DNA of 56,970 nucleotides, from NCBI RefSeq assembly GCF_005887095.1, contig NZ_PNCI01000059.1, forward strand, positions 1 to 56,970, given 5' to 3'. The position numbers and the translations under genes were made by a program. The notes below the pieces were generated by a model. That model worked only from the letters and a program-made list of their open reading frames with translations. It had not been told where the DNA came from and did not search any database. Positions 44,195 through 52,860 of the stretch are shown here, piece after piece. This DNA comes from Pseudoalteromonas rubra (GTDB lineage Bacteria; Pseudomonadota; Gammaproteobacteria; Enterobacterales; Alteromonadaceae). How positions within the stretch are numbered: the stretch's first letter is position 1; each line of letters opens with the position of its first letter.

Positions 44195-45175
44195 GTGAGA
44201 TCTCAACGTGGTGCAGCGTTAGTCATTGTTTTATTCATTGTGGCTCTGGCGGCGACGATTGCGACGGAAATGACCATGAACCTGATGGTTCAGGTGCAAA
44301 AAGCGACCAATCTGCAAACCCACCAACAGGCAAAGTGGTATAGCTACGGCGCAGAAGAGTTAGTAAAGAAGGTCTTACTGGACAGTCGAAAAGATGAGCC
44401 AGATAAAGTGCATCTAGGCCAGCCCTGGGCACTGGAAGAAGTGCCCTATCCGGTCGACCATGGCACATTAAGCGGGCAGATCACCGATTTGCAGGCATGT
44501 TTAAACCTCAATGCGTTACGCAATAAACCGCAAAAAAATAGCGGTGGCCGAAATGACACAAACCCGGCACATAAAGCGCTGCTTGAGCTGTTAAAGAACA
44601 TCGAAGACTTGCCAAGTGAAGAAAGCGAAGAGGCGATGGCAGACAGCGTGTATGACTGGCTGGATGATGACAGCATCACGTTCCGCTCTGGGGCAGAAGA
44701 AGATGAATATATGTCACTCAGAACACCGTATCTGACGGCGAATAACTTGTTTGCATCGGTTAGTGAGCTGAGGATCATCAAAGGATTTAATCCGCTGGTG
44801 ATGGAAAAGCTATTGCCCTATGTGTGTGTTATTCCAGGTAACACTGAGCTGGCTATTAACGTCAATACGATACAGCCTGAGCAAGCGTTGTTACTGAGTG
44901 CGTTGATGGACGGGTTGAGTCAGTCTGGTGCGGAGGCGATTATTTCTGCACGACCGGAAAAAGGCTTTGACTCGATTCAGGAATTTTACGCTGAAGCTGC
45001 GAATCAAGGTGCTTCAGATAAGCAAAAGAACGAGAAAATTTTTACTATTTCAAGCAATTATTTTAAGTTACGAGCAAAGGCTCAGTTCGATGAGCGTTTG
45101 TTTCGCCTGACCTCAATAATCGAAATAAAAGAGGGTCGGGCGAGCATCCTAGCGCGTAAATTTGGAGGCGTTTAG
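44195..45175 (+). CDS. gspK: Minor pseudopilin GspK
   Basis: GspK caps the pseudopilus tip. The 326-residue protein has a very short leader and the hydrophobic N-terminus RGAALVIVLFIVALAATIA, which lacks Glu5, as is usual for GspK. A large alpha domain is inserted in the pseudopilin fold. GTG 44195 is chosen because AAGGAGGGG lies 6 bases upstream; in-frame ATG codons inside gspJ (44126 and later) give unlikely leaders. Confidence 0.94.
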   Translation: MRSQRGAALVIVLFIVALAATIATEMTMNLMVQVQKATNLQTHQQAKWYSYGAEELVKKVLLDSRKDEPDKVHLGQPWALEEVPYPVDHGTLSGQITDLQACLNLNALRNKPQKNSGGRNDTNPAHKALLELLKNIEDLPSEESEEAMADSVYDWLDDDSITFRSGAEEDEYMSLRTPYLTANNLFASVSELRIIKGFNPLVMEKLLPYVCVIPGNTELAINVNTIQPEQALLLSALMDGLSQSGAEAIISARPEKGFDSIQEFYAEAANQGASDKQKNEKIFTISSNYFKLRAKAQFDERLFRLTSIIEIKEGRASILARKFGGV

Positions 45176-46383
45176 TGTCAGAAAAATTGATGATCCGTGT
45201 GGGTCACTCACAACAAGAGCCGGTTCATTGGTTGGTCTGGTCGGCGCAAGATGCGCAGATCATTGCCAGCGGTGAGCTGGAACATGCCGGACTGCTCGGT
45301 GAGCTAAGCGAAAAAGCACAAAGCCGCTCGGTTGCCGTGTTGCTGCCTGCCTCTAGCGTGCAGTTAAAAACGATTGATTTACCGGCAAAATGGAACAGGA
45401 AGCTGGAGCAGGCTCTGCCCTTTATGCTGGAAGAGCAAATTGCCTGTGACATCGATAAGGCCTTTATTGCGGTCGGCAAAGCGGGTCAGCGTGATGAGCA
45501 GCACACCATAGATGTTGCCCTGTGTGACAAAACCTGGCTTACCGGCTGGATGGCGTTATTCGATGACTTTGATATCAGTGTGCAGCGTTTGATACCTGAT
45601 GCGTTATTGCTACCAGTACCAGCGGAAAGTGCTGTCAGTGCCATTGAGCTGGGTACACAGTGGTTGTTCCGCACAGCTGAATGGCAGGTAAGCGGTGTTG
45701 AACCGGACTGGCTGGCGGGTTATCTGAGCTTATTGCCTGCTGAGCGCATACAGCATTTTAGCCCGGGTGAGGCACTGGAGTCTGAAAAGACATTAGAAGC
45801 AATGGAAAGTGAGTATGACTTACCCCTTGCGCTGTTCGCCAAGCAGCTGGAACATGAAGCGTTTAATCTACGTCAGGGTAAATTTGCCGCGAAGAAGAAG
45901 CAGCCCCAATGGTGGCGTGACTGGCGCAGTGGCTTGATTGCGGCCTCGGTCGCATTAGTGTGTTTTATTGCAGTCAAATCGACTCAGCTTCTCTTGCTAC
46001 AGAATCAGGCCGATGAACTCAGTGCTCAGGCTGTTGCGAGTTACAAGCAGGCATTTCCGAATAAAGTCGTACGCCCACACCTGTTAAAGAAACAGATCCA
46101 GAATGAGCTGAACAGTTTATCTGGTGAACAGCAAGGCGGATTTCTGGAGCTGACAAACCACTTTGTGACGGTTTTTGACGAGGTGAAAAATTTTGAACCT
46201 GAGACCTTGCGTTATGATCAACGCCGTAATGAATTAAGGATCCGTGCTAAAGCAAATGGCTTCCAGGTATTTGGTCAGGTGAAGAGTATCCTCGAGCAGC
46301 GTGGTATGACAGTACAGCAAGGTGCCCTTAATAATGATGGCGATTACGTGATCGGTGAGATCCGCATTCGAGGTGCAGCATGA
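45175..46383 (+). CDS. gspL: Type II secretion protein GspL
   Basis: GspL recruits GspE to the inner membrane. The 402-residue protein has a cytoplasmic actin-like domain (about 1-235), one membrane helix (about 258-276), and a periplasmic ferredoxin-like domain that pairs with GspM. The start is GTG, sharing one base with the gspK stop, after GGAGG. Confidence 0.94.
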   Translation: MSEKLMIRVGHSQQEPVHWLVWSAQDAQIIASGELEHAGLLGELSEKAQSRSVAVLLPASSVQLKTIDLPAKWNRKLEQALPFMLEEQIACDIDKAFIAVGKAGQRDEQHTIDVALCDKTWLTGWMALFDDFDISVQRLIPDALLLPVPAESAVSAIELGTQWLFRTAEWQVSGVEPDWLAGYLSLLPAERIQHFSPGEALESEKTLEAMESEYDLPLALFAKQLEHEAFNLRQGKFAAKKKQPQWWRDWRSGLIAASVALVCFIAVKSTQLLLLQNQADELSAQAVASYKQAFPNKVVRPHLLKKQIQNELNSLSGEQQGGFLELTNHFVTVFDEVKNFEPETLRYDQRRNELRIRAKANGFQVFGQVKSILEQRGMTVQQGALNNDGDYVIGEIRIRGAA

Positions 46384-46856
46384 AACAGCAAGTGATCAAT
46401 TATTGGCAGTCCCTCAAAGAACAGGAGCAAAAGTTACTGATTGTTGCTGGGGTTGTGTTCTGCGTATTTGTATTGGTAATGGGGATAATTCGCCCGTTGA
46501 ACAATGCGGTTGAAAAAGCAGAAAAAGAAGTTGATAAACAACAGGCATTGGTTTCCTGGGTAAGCAAAAGTGTGACGCAATTGAAAAGTCAGAGTTCAAG
46601 TCGCGCTTCTGCGGGCAATGTGAACTTGACTCAGCTGGTCAACCGTACTCGCGGTAGATATAAAATTGCCATCAGCAAAATGCAACCCAGCGATAACTCA
46701 CTACGTGTGAATATCGATAATGTAGAGTTTAACCAATTGATTGCCTGGCTGGACGAGTTGACCAATCAGCATGGTGTTAAAGTGGCTAACCTGGATTTGG
46801 GCAAAGAAGACGCCCCCGGATATGTTCGAGTTAGTCGTCTGGTATTAGAGAAATAA
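46380..46856 (+). CDS. gspM: Type II secretion protein GspM
   Basis: GspM is a bitopic inner-membrane protein that partners GspL. The 158-residue protein has one helix (about 19-38) and a small periplasmic domain. It overlaps gspL by 4 bases. Confidence 0.93.
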   Translation: MKQQVINYWQSLKEQEQKLLIVAGVVFCVFVLVMGIIRPLNNAVEKAEKEVDKQQALVSWVSKSVTQLKSQSSSRASAGNVNLTQLVNRTRGRYKIAISKMQPSDNSLRVNIDNVEFNQLIAWLDELTNQHGVKVANLDLGKEDAPGYVRVSRLVLEK

Positions 46857-46858
46857 GT

Positions 46859-47617
46859 ATGAAAAAGATCATCAGTCTGGTACTGGTTTTTTTGCTGGCG
46901 TTTAGCGTGTTTGTCGCAATCACTATGCCTGCCAGTATCGTTTTACAATTGTCACAAGGATCGCTGCCACGAGCCTTGTCTGTGGGCGCCGTGTCTGGCT
47001 CTATTTGGGAAGGGCGGATCAGCGAGGTGCGCTATGAAAACGTTCAGCTCAATGACGTTACTTGGCAGCTCAATGGTTGGGGATTGCTGACCGGCCAGGT
47101 GCAGGGTAAAGTCCGCTTTGGCTCACCCAGAACACTGGATGAAATCTCAGGCAACAGCAATTTCTCTATGTCACTGTTGGATAAGTCGGCCAAGCTGGAT
47201 GATGCGATACTGCGCTTTAGTGTTGAGCAGGCTATGCAGCAGGTTACCCTGCCTTTGCCCGTGGATGCCAAAGGTCGTGTGATTTTGAGTATTGATGAAT
47301 ACTATACCGGACAGCCTTATTGTGAAGCGCTTAATGGTGAGATCAGTAGCCCGAATATTGATATCAAAGGTCTTACGGGTTGGTTTAGTATCGGTGATAT
47401 GAGTGGCACATTGACCTGTAAGTCTGGTGATATCGCCGTGACGGTGGATCCGGAAAATCGCCTTGGGCTGCGTGCTGATGCAACCCTGGCTGCCAACATG
47501 CAGTTTCGCGTTGCGGGCAATATCAAACCGGAAGCTTCTTTACCTAAAGAAGTCCATGATGCAGTTAAATTCTTAGGACGTCCGGATAGCGAAGGGCGTT
47601 ACCCGGTAAGCCTATAA
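46859..47617 (+). CDS. gspN: Type II secretion protein GspN
   Basis: GspN is a less conserved and often dispensable component. The 252-residue protein has an N-terminal hydrophobic anchor (about 5-26) and a periplasmic domain with the SGSIWEGR and DVTWQLNGW motifs. It closes the operon, two bases after gspM. Confidence 0.92.
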   Translation: MKKIISLVLVFLLAFSVFVAITMPASIVLQLSQGSLPRALSVGAVSGSIWEGRISEVRYENVQLNDVTWQLNGWGLLTGQVQGKVRFGSPRTLDEISGNSNFSMSLLDKSAKLDDAILRFSVEQAMQQVTLPLPVDAKGRVILSIDEYYTGQPYCEALNGEISSPNIDIKGLTGWFSIGDMSGTLTCKSGDIAVTVDPENRLGLRADATLAANMQFRVAGNIKPEASLPKEVHDAVKFLGRPDSEGRYPVSL

Positions 47618-47620
47618 ACT

Positions 47621-48196
47621 ATGATGACCTTTAGTTACGAGGCGCAGCATCAGGCTGCGCTCAGCGAGTATCTTGAGCAGCGTCCCGGAGCTCTGAGCCT
47701 GCGCGGCGTTGAAGGCTACCTGTTTGCGCTTATTTGTGGTCCGGATGGGATAGAGCCAGAACAATGGCTGAGTGAGTTGAGCCTGAATGACGCGGCGTTA
47801 GAAGAGCATACTGTGTTTGCTTTTTTAGCATTACATCATCATATCAGTGAGCAGGTTTTTTCTGGCCAGTTCACTGTGCCTGTGCAGGCAGACTCTCTGT
47901 GGGCTGAGAAGCAACAGTGGAGCCAGGGGTTTTTACTGGCCAGCCAGCAGTATTATGAACGCCTGATGAGTGCCCCAGGTGTATCACAAGAGCTGCTCCA
48001 GGCGTTGCAAATGGCCACTGAACAGCTGGCTTTTTTCAGTCTGGAAGAACAGCAAGTTGCGCAGTTTTGTCAACAGGGTGGGCATGATATGGCTGCTTTT
48101 TGTGCTGAACAACTAAGCCTTGCCAACGACTTTGCGCAGGGGTATGCCGCCCTGATAGAGCAAGTTGCTCTGGCCAGCGGCCTGTATAACGAGTAA
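47621..48196 (+). CDS. UPF0149 (YecA/YgfB) family protein
   Basis: A 191-residue all-helical protein of the YgfB/YecA type (LRGVEGYLFALICGPDGIEPEQWL). No C-terminal SEC-C zinc motif is present. The biochemical role is unclear. It begins 4 bases after gspN, so it may be read from the gsp transcript. An ATG one codon later is possible. It converges with the next gene with no visible terminator. Confidence 0.85.
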   Translation: MMTFSYEAQHQAALSEYLEQRPGALSLRGVEGYLFALICGPDGIEPEQWLSELSLNDAALEEHTVFAFLALHHHISEQVFSGQFTVPVQADSLWAEKQQWSQGFLLASQQYYERLMSAPGVSQELLQALQMATEQLAFFSLEEQQVAQFCQQGGHDMAAFCAEQLSLANDFAQGYAALIEQVALASGLYNE

Positions 48197-48201
48197 CTCA
48201 A

Positions 48202-48405
48202 TTACATCAAATCAAGTGCGATGTGGGTGCAGCCTTTCGCGCAATGGGCACTGCCTTTAGTCCCCTCAGCACCGGTCAGGTCGAGTAACACAGGCTGATT
48301 GCAGTGTGTGCATAATACCGTCTGACCTTTGCTTAATTTTTTCAACAGGGCCTTTTGGTCATTAAAAGACTTAGCCCTGGCTTTGTTGAGTTGAGAAAAA
48401 TCCAT
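48202..48405 (-). CDS. Small four-cysteine protein, possible zinc ribbon
   Basis: A 67-residue protein with two cysteine pairs, Cys32-x2-Cys35 (CTHC) and Cys55-x3-Cys59 (CAKGC), and a basic N-terminal helix. The layout suggests a small zinc-binding fold. I recognise no named family. Its ATG overlaps by one base the stop of the gene upstream, so the two are probably coupled. Confidence 0.7.
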   Translation of the reverse strand: MDFSQLNKARAKSFNDQKALLKKLSKGQTVLCTHCNQPVLLDLTGAEGTKGSAHCAKGCTHIALDLM

Positions 48406-48761
48406 TACAAACCCGCCTGTTTCAATGAACTGGCTGCAATCTCACACACTGTCAGAAGCTTTGGACCGTAGAAATACATATTCAGCTCATTGCCTTCACA
48501 AAATTTCAGGTGAAACACCTTCATTTTTTCATTGGTTGACAGTGCAGACATGATGTAAGACTGCTCTGACTCCGTCAAAGTCAGCTCTTTGTTGATCTGC
48601 TGGCGGGCCAGTTTCGCGGCCATACTGTACTGAGCTTTGCTGGTATCTCCAAGCAGGTCTACACCATACTGGATCATTTGCTCGCGTGGCTCTTTGATGC
48701 TCGGATGGTCTATGGTGAACAGGGCCAGGATCACCACAACTAAAATCAGGTACTTTTTCAT
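48405..48761 (-). CDS. Uncharacterised membrane-anchored or exported protein
   Basis: A 118-residue protein with an N-terminal hydrophobic segment (MKKYLILVVVILALFTI) that could be a signal or an anchor, then a mainly helical domain with two cysteines (FCEGN and TVCEIA) that could form a disulfide. I recognise no family. It is the first gene of a two-gene minus-strand unit. Confidence 0.75.
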   Translation of the reverse strand: MKKYLILVVVILALFTIDHPSIKEPREQMIQYGVDLLGDTSKAQYSMAAKLARQQINKELTLTESEQSYIMSALSTNEKMKVFHLKFCEGNELNMYFYGPKLLTVCEIAASSLKQAGL

Positions 48762-48994
48762 AACTGCAACTACTTTGATCTAAACAGCCAAAAGATGTCG
48801 CCAGTGTAATAAAATGAGGGAAATAAAAGCAAGTTTAGTGCTAGGAATTTTTTATTACTTAGTTTAGTTGCAATGCTGTTTTATGTCGGCTTTTCCCTTT
48901 AAAATGAGCAAGATCTAATCCAGATTGATATACTACACATATAAAATAGAGGTCACTGTAGCAAGTACCTGTCCCAGGCGCGTAAGGAGCTGTG

Positions 48995-50422
48995 ATGGAC
49001 AAGCAAATTAAGGTCAAGAATATCCCCGTCGACGTCAAAATCCATAAACCCGACGATTTACAACCAGACAGGTTTAACCCCCGCAACCGCATTTATGTCA
49101 GGGCCGTCACCGGGTTGCATCAGAAACTCAGAAAACAGATAGGTTTTATCGGCATGCTGGCCTTCATGCTGTTACCCTGGATCAATTTCAACGGCGAACA
49201 GGCGGTGCTGTTCGATATCTTTGAGCAAAAGTTCAACATTTTTGGTCTGACGCTGTGGCCTCAGGATTTAACCATTCTGGCTTTTATTCTGATGATTGCG
49301 GCCTTCGCCTTGTTTTTGGTGACTACTTTCTATGGCAGGGTGTGGTGCGGTTACACCTGTCCGCAAACGGTCTGGACCTTTATTTTTATCTGGTTTGAAG
49401 AAAAGTTAGAGGGGACTGCCAATCAGCGCAAGAAGCTTGATCAGCGACCTATGGACTTTGATAAGTTCTGGCGTAAATCAGCCAAGCATTTAAGTTGGAT
49501 GCTGTTTTCCTTGTATACGGCCATTTCGTTTGTAGGCTATTTCACGCCTATCCGTACGTTACTCCCCGATCTGCTGATGTTCTCGGCCTCCGGATATGCG
49601 GCATTGAGCGTGGTGGTTTTCACTTTGTGTACTTATGGCAATGCTGGCTGGATGCGTGAGATCATGTGTCTGCATATTTGTCCTTACTCACGTTTCCAGT
49701 CAGCGATGTTCGACAAAGATACCTTTACGGTGAGCTATGACACCGAACGTGGTGAAAGTCGTGGTCCGCGTAGTCGTAAGGAAGATCCCAAAGCGCTGGG
49801 GCTAGGGGACTGTATCGACTGTAAGTTGTGTGTACAGGTGTGCCCGACAGGCATCGACATCCGTAATGGACTGCAATACGAGTGTATAAACTGCGGTGCC
49901 TGTATCGATGCGTGTGATGGTGTGATGGATAAAATGAACTATCCAAAAGGCCTCATCTCGTATACAACTGAGCGTAACCTGGAAAGTGGCAGCGACAAAA
50001 CCAAAGCGGTGCGCGGGAAATTGATCGGTTACTTACTGATATTGATTGTATTAAGTGGCGCTTTGGTTGCTAATGTTGCGATGCGTAAGACACTCGATCT
50101 GGATATTATCAGAGACAGAAATCAACTTTACCGGGTCAATGTAGAGGGCCTGGTGGAAAATACCTACACGCTGAAAATGATCAACAAGGCACAGGTACCT
50201 CAGACTTTCCTGATCAGTATTCGCGGTTTGTCTGACTTCACAATCATTGGTAAACAGGAAATTCAAATCGCGGCAGGCTCAACCGTAGACCAGCCTTTAT
50301 CGGTTGTGATTGACCCGTACGATTTGACGCTGCCGGTGACTGAGTTTGAATTTGTCATTACAGTGAAAGACGAACCTGAAGAGTTCATCGCACAGCCAAC
50401 GAACTTTTTTAAAGGTCGTTAG
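48995..50422 (+). CDS. ccoG: Cytochrome oxidase accessory protein CcoG (RdxA/FixG)
   Basis: CcoG is a membrane ferredoxin-like protein that reduces copper for cbb3 oxidase assembly. The 475-residue protein has about five helices, paired cysteines in WCGYTCPQTVW and CLHICPYSR, and two 4Fe-4S motifs (CIDCKLCVQVCP and CINCGACIDACD). It ends in a periplasmic immunoglobulin-like domain. The ATG at 48995 follows AAGGAG; a GTG at 48992 is an alternative. The usual ccoNOPQ and ccoIS partners are not in the window. Confidence 0.95.
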   Translation: MDKQIKVKNIPVDVKIHKPDDLQPDRFNPRNRIYVRAVTGLHQKLRKQIGFIGMLAFMLLPWINFNGEQAVLFDIFEQKFNIFGLTLWPQDLTILAFILMIAAFALFLVTTFYGRVWCGYTCPQTVWTFIFIWFEEKLEGTANQRKKLDQRPMDFDKFWRKSAKHLSWMLFSLYTAISFVGYFTPIRTLLPDLLMFSASGYAALSVVVFTLCTYGNAGWMREIMCLHICPYSRFQSAMFDKDTFTVSYDTERGESRGPRSRKEDPKALGLGDCIDCKLCVQVCPTGIDIRNGLQYECINCGACIDACDGVMDKMNYPKGLISYTTERNLESGSDKTKAVRGKLIGYLLILIVLSGALVANVAMRKTLDLDIIRDRNQLYRVNVEGLVENTYTLKMINKAQVPQTFLISIRGLSDFTIIGKQEIQIAAGSTVDQPLSVVIDPYDLTLPVTEFEFVITVKDEPEEFIAQPTNFFKGR

Positions 50423-50460
50423 CATAGATAGGGTACAATAGGGTAACTCATATACATCAC

Positions 50461-50486
50461 AAAAGCGGGTTAGCCCGCTTTTTTGT
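50461..50486 (+). terminator. Rho-independent terminator after ccoG
   Basis: Arms AAAAGCGGG (50461-50469) and CCCGCTTTT (50474-50482) with a TTAG loop and a T-rich end. Confidence 0.85.
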
Positions 50487-50534
50487 TACTTGGCCCACCG
50501 CCATTGAGGTGTCGGGCTGTGAAAGGTAAAAATT

Positions 50535-51509
50535 ATGACAGATTTCAGTTTTCAGAACTTAACGCCCGATCTGATCCTCGATGCTGTTGAAAGTGTAGGT
50601 ATTTACCCCGAATCTGGATTACTACCACTCAATAGCTATGAAAATCGGGTTTATCAGTTTCGTGCTGATGATAACCGTCGTTACGTTGCCAAGTTTTATC
50701 GCCCCGAGCGTTGGCAGTCAGAACAGATCCAGGAAGAGCACGATTTCACACGGGCCCTGCAAGAAGCCGAAGTGCCCGTTGTCGCTCCCTTGCGTGTTGA
50801 CGGACAAAGTTTGTTTGAGCATCAGGGCTATCGATTTTGTTTATTTCCCAGCGTCGGTGGTCGCCAGTTCGAGATGGATAATCTGGATCACCTGGAAATG
50901 TTGGGGCGCTACATTGGTCGTTTACACAGCGTTGCACAGCAGAGTGCGTTTGTGCACCGTCCCGCGATTAATGTTACTGGTTACCTGCATCAACCACGCA
51001 AGGACATTCTGGCGTCTGAGTGTTTGCCTGATACATTGCGGCTGGCGTTTACCACAGTGCTTGATCAGGTAATTAACAAGGCAGAAGAAAAATTTACACC
51101 AACCCAGCAGATCCGTTTGCATGGTGATTGTCATGCTGGCAATATTCTATGGTCTCAGGAACAGTTAATGATTGTGGACCTTGATGATTGCCGTCAGGGG
51201 CCCGCTGTTCAGGATCTCTGGATGATGTTAAGTGGTGACAGGCAAAATCAGGTCATGCAGCTTGATACCCTGTTATCCGGCTACGAAGAGTTTGCCTCGT
51301 TCGATACATGCGAACTGGCGTTAATTGAGCCGCTAAGAGCAATGCGTATGGTGCATTATATGGGGTGGCTGGCCAAACGTTGGCATGATCCGGCGTTTCC
51401 CCGGAACTTTTCGTGGTTTGCAACAGACAAATACTGGGAACAACAGATCCTGGCGTTAAAAGAACAACTTGCCGCACTGGATGAAGCGGCGATCAGTCTT
51501 TATCCATAA
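50535..51509 (+). CDS. srkA: Stress response kinase SrkA (YihE/RdoA)
   Basis: A 324-residue Ser/Thr kinase of the aminoglycoside-phosphotransferase fold. The catalytic loop is LHGDCHAGNILW and the metal-binding motif is IVDLDDCRQGP. In E. coli, srkA (rdoA) lies just before dsbA and is co-transcribed with it, as appears here, and it protects against envelope stress. Confidence 0.94.
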   Translation: MTDFSFQNLTPDLILDAVESVGIYPESGLLPLNSYENRVYQFRADDNRRYVAKFYRPERWQSEQIQEEHDFTRALQEAEVPVVAPLRVDGQSLFEHQGYRFCLFPSVGGRQFEMDNLDHLEMLGRYIGRLHSVAQQSAFVHRPAINVTGYLHQPRKDILASECLPDTLRLAFTTVLDQVINKAEEKFTPTQQIRLHGDCHAGNILWSQEQLMIVDLDDCRQGPAVQDLWMMLSGDRQNQVMQLDTLLSGYEEFASFDTCELALIEPLRAMRMVHYMGWLAKRWHDPAFPRNFSWFATDKYWEQQILALKEQLAALDEAAISLYP

Positions 51510-51528
51510 AAATTTAGAGAGAAGAGTA

Positions 51529-52152
51529 ATGTTAAAATCGATTAAGGTTGCGCTAATTGCGTTGTGTATGCCTGTGCTGGCAATGGCTGCCGATTTCACG
51601 GATGGTAAACACTACCAGACATTAACAACGACAAAGAGTGAGTCGGCCAAGGTCACTGAATTCTTTTCCTTTTACTGCCCGCACTGCTTTCAGTTCGAGC
51701 CGGTAGCAAAAGCGCTAGAGAAAAACCTGCCAGCGGGTGCCGTATTTGAAAAAAGCCACGTTAATTTTCTGAACGGGCTGTCACCTGAAGTGCAAAGTTA
51801 CCTGAGCTATGCCTACATCATTGCCAAACACCATGGTAAAGCGCAGCAGGTAAGCGATCAGATCTTCAACACCATTCATGTGCAGCAGGTACAACTTAAA
51901 GATCTTAAAGACATCAAAAAGCTGCTGGAAGCCAATGGGATCAGTGGCGAGCAGTTTGATGCTGCTATGGCCAGCATGCCAGTTATTAGCGCGGAAAAAG
52001 CCATGGTTGAAAAGCAGAATACTTTCAGCAAAGCGGGGGCACTGACAGGTGTACCGACTTTCGTTGTGAATGACAAATACAAAATTAACCTGAGAGAGCT
52101 GAGCAGTCAGGCTGAGCTGGATGAGCTGGTTAAACACTTACTAGAAAAATAA
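51529..52152 (+). CDS. dsbA: Thiol:disulfide interchange protein DsbA (CPHC)
   Basis: A periplasmic oxidase that makes disulfides in exported proteins. The 207-residue precursor has a signal peptide (about 1-20, ending AMAA), active site Cys50-Pro-His-Cys53, and the cis-Pro loop TGVPTF. The ATG at 51529 is chosen because it gives the signal peptide; earlier in-frame codons overlap srkA. It is followed 12 bases later by a second DsbA-type gene. Confidence 0.95.
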   Translation: MLKSIKVALIALCMPVLAMAADFTDGKHYQTLTTTKSESAKVTEFFSFYCPHCFQFEPVAKALEKNLPAGAVFEKSHVNFLNGLSPEVQSYLSYAYIIAKHHGKAQQVSDQIFNTIHVQQVQLKDLKDIKKLLEANGISGEQFDAAMASMPVISAEKAMVEKQNTFSKAGALTGVPTFVVNDKYKINLRELSSQAELDELVKHLLEK

Positions 52153-52164
52153 TGGGAGCAGACC

Positions 52165-52800
52165 ATGTTTAAATCAATTTGCGCCGCAGCATTGGCACTA
52201 TTCCTACCTTTGATGGCAAACGCTGCCAATTTCCAGGAAGGCAAGCACTATGAGGTCGTTGCTGAGCGAGGCACTAAGAAGCCAGAAGTAACCGAATACT
52301 TCTCATTTTATTGTCCGGCCTGTAACAACTTTGAGTCCTTAATTGGTGAGTTCAAACCAAAACTCGACAGCGACGTGAAATTCAAAAAAAGCCACGTTGA
52401 CTTTGTTGGTGTACGTGATCCTGAAATCCAGCAGATGATGAGTAATGCACTAGCGACGGCGTCAGTATTACCTCAAAAGGATAAGATCGTTGCGGCGATG
52501 TTTGCCCACTTACACGGCAAGCGTGGTAAGTTCAACGAGGTTGCTGACATTAAAGATTTGTTTGTGGCTCAGGGCGTGTCTGCAGAGAAGTTTGATAAAC
52601 TGTACAAGAGCTTCTCTGTACGCACTAAAGCGAAGAAAATGAAGCGTTCACAAGAGCAGATGCAAGACAGAGGCGCGCTGACGGGTGTGCCGACTTTTAT
52701 TGTCAACGGTAAATACAAGCTGATCTTGTCGCGTGAATCTGGTGTGACTTCACCGGATGACATTGCTGCTCTGATCAATTATCTGGCGAAAAAGTCCTAA
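52165..52800 (+). CDS. Second DsbA-type thioredoxin-fold protein (CPAC)
   Basis: A 211-residue paralogue of the preceding DsbA, aligned with it from the signal peptide on (cleavage near ANA-A). The active site is Cys50-Pro-Ala-Cys53, so the redox-tuning His of DsbA is replaced by Ala. The cis-Pro loop TGVPTF is kept. The changed dipeptide predicts a different redox potential or substrate set. It has its own ribosome site (GGGAG) and is followed by a terminator. Confidence 0.9.
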   Translation: MFKSICAAALALFLPLMANAANFQEGKHYEVVAERGTKKPEVTEYFSFYCPACNNFESLIGEFKPKLDSDVKFKKSHVDFVGVRDPEIQQMMSNALATASVLPQKDKIVAAMFAHLHGKRGKFNEVADIKDLFVAQGVSAEKFDKLYKSFSVRTKAKKMKRSQEQMQDRGALTGVPTFIVNGKYKLILSRESGVTSPDDIAALINYLAKKS

Positions 52801-52811
52801 TCTTTAAGATG

Positions 52812-52843
52812 AAAAAAAACCCGCGATGAACGCGGGTTTTTTA
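52812..52843. terminator. Bidirectional terminator between the DsbA pair and trmA
   Basis: Arms CCCGCG (52820-52825) and CGCGGG (52831-52836), with A-tract before and T-tract after, between convergent genes. Confidence 0.85.
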
Positions 52844-52860
52844 TTGCCTGCAGTCAGCTA

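Noticed and set aside
48770..48960. Possible FNR-type site before ccoG (TTGAT half-site)
   Set aside because: Only half-sites are present; no complete TTGAT-N4-ATCAA could be found.
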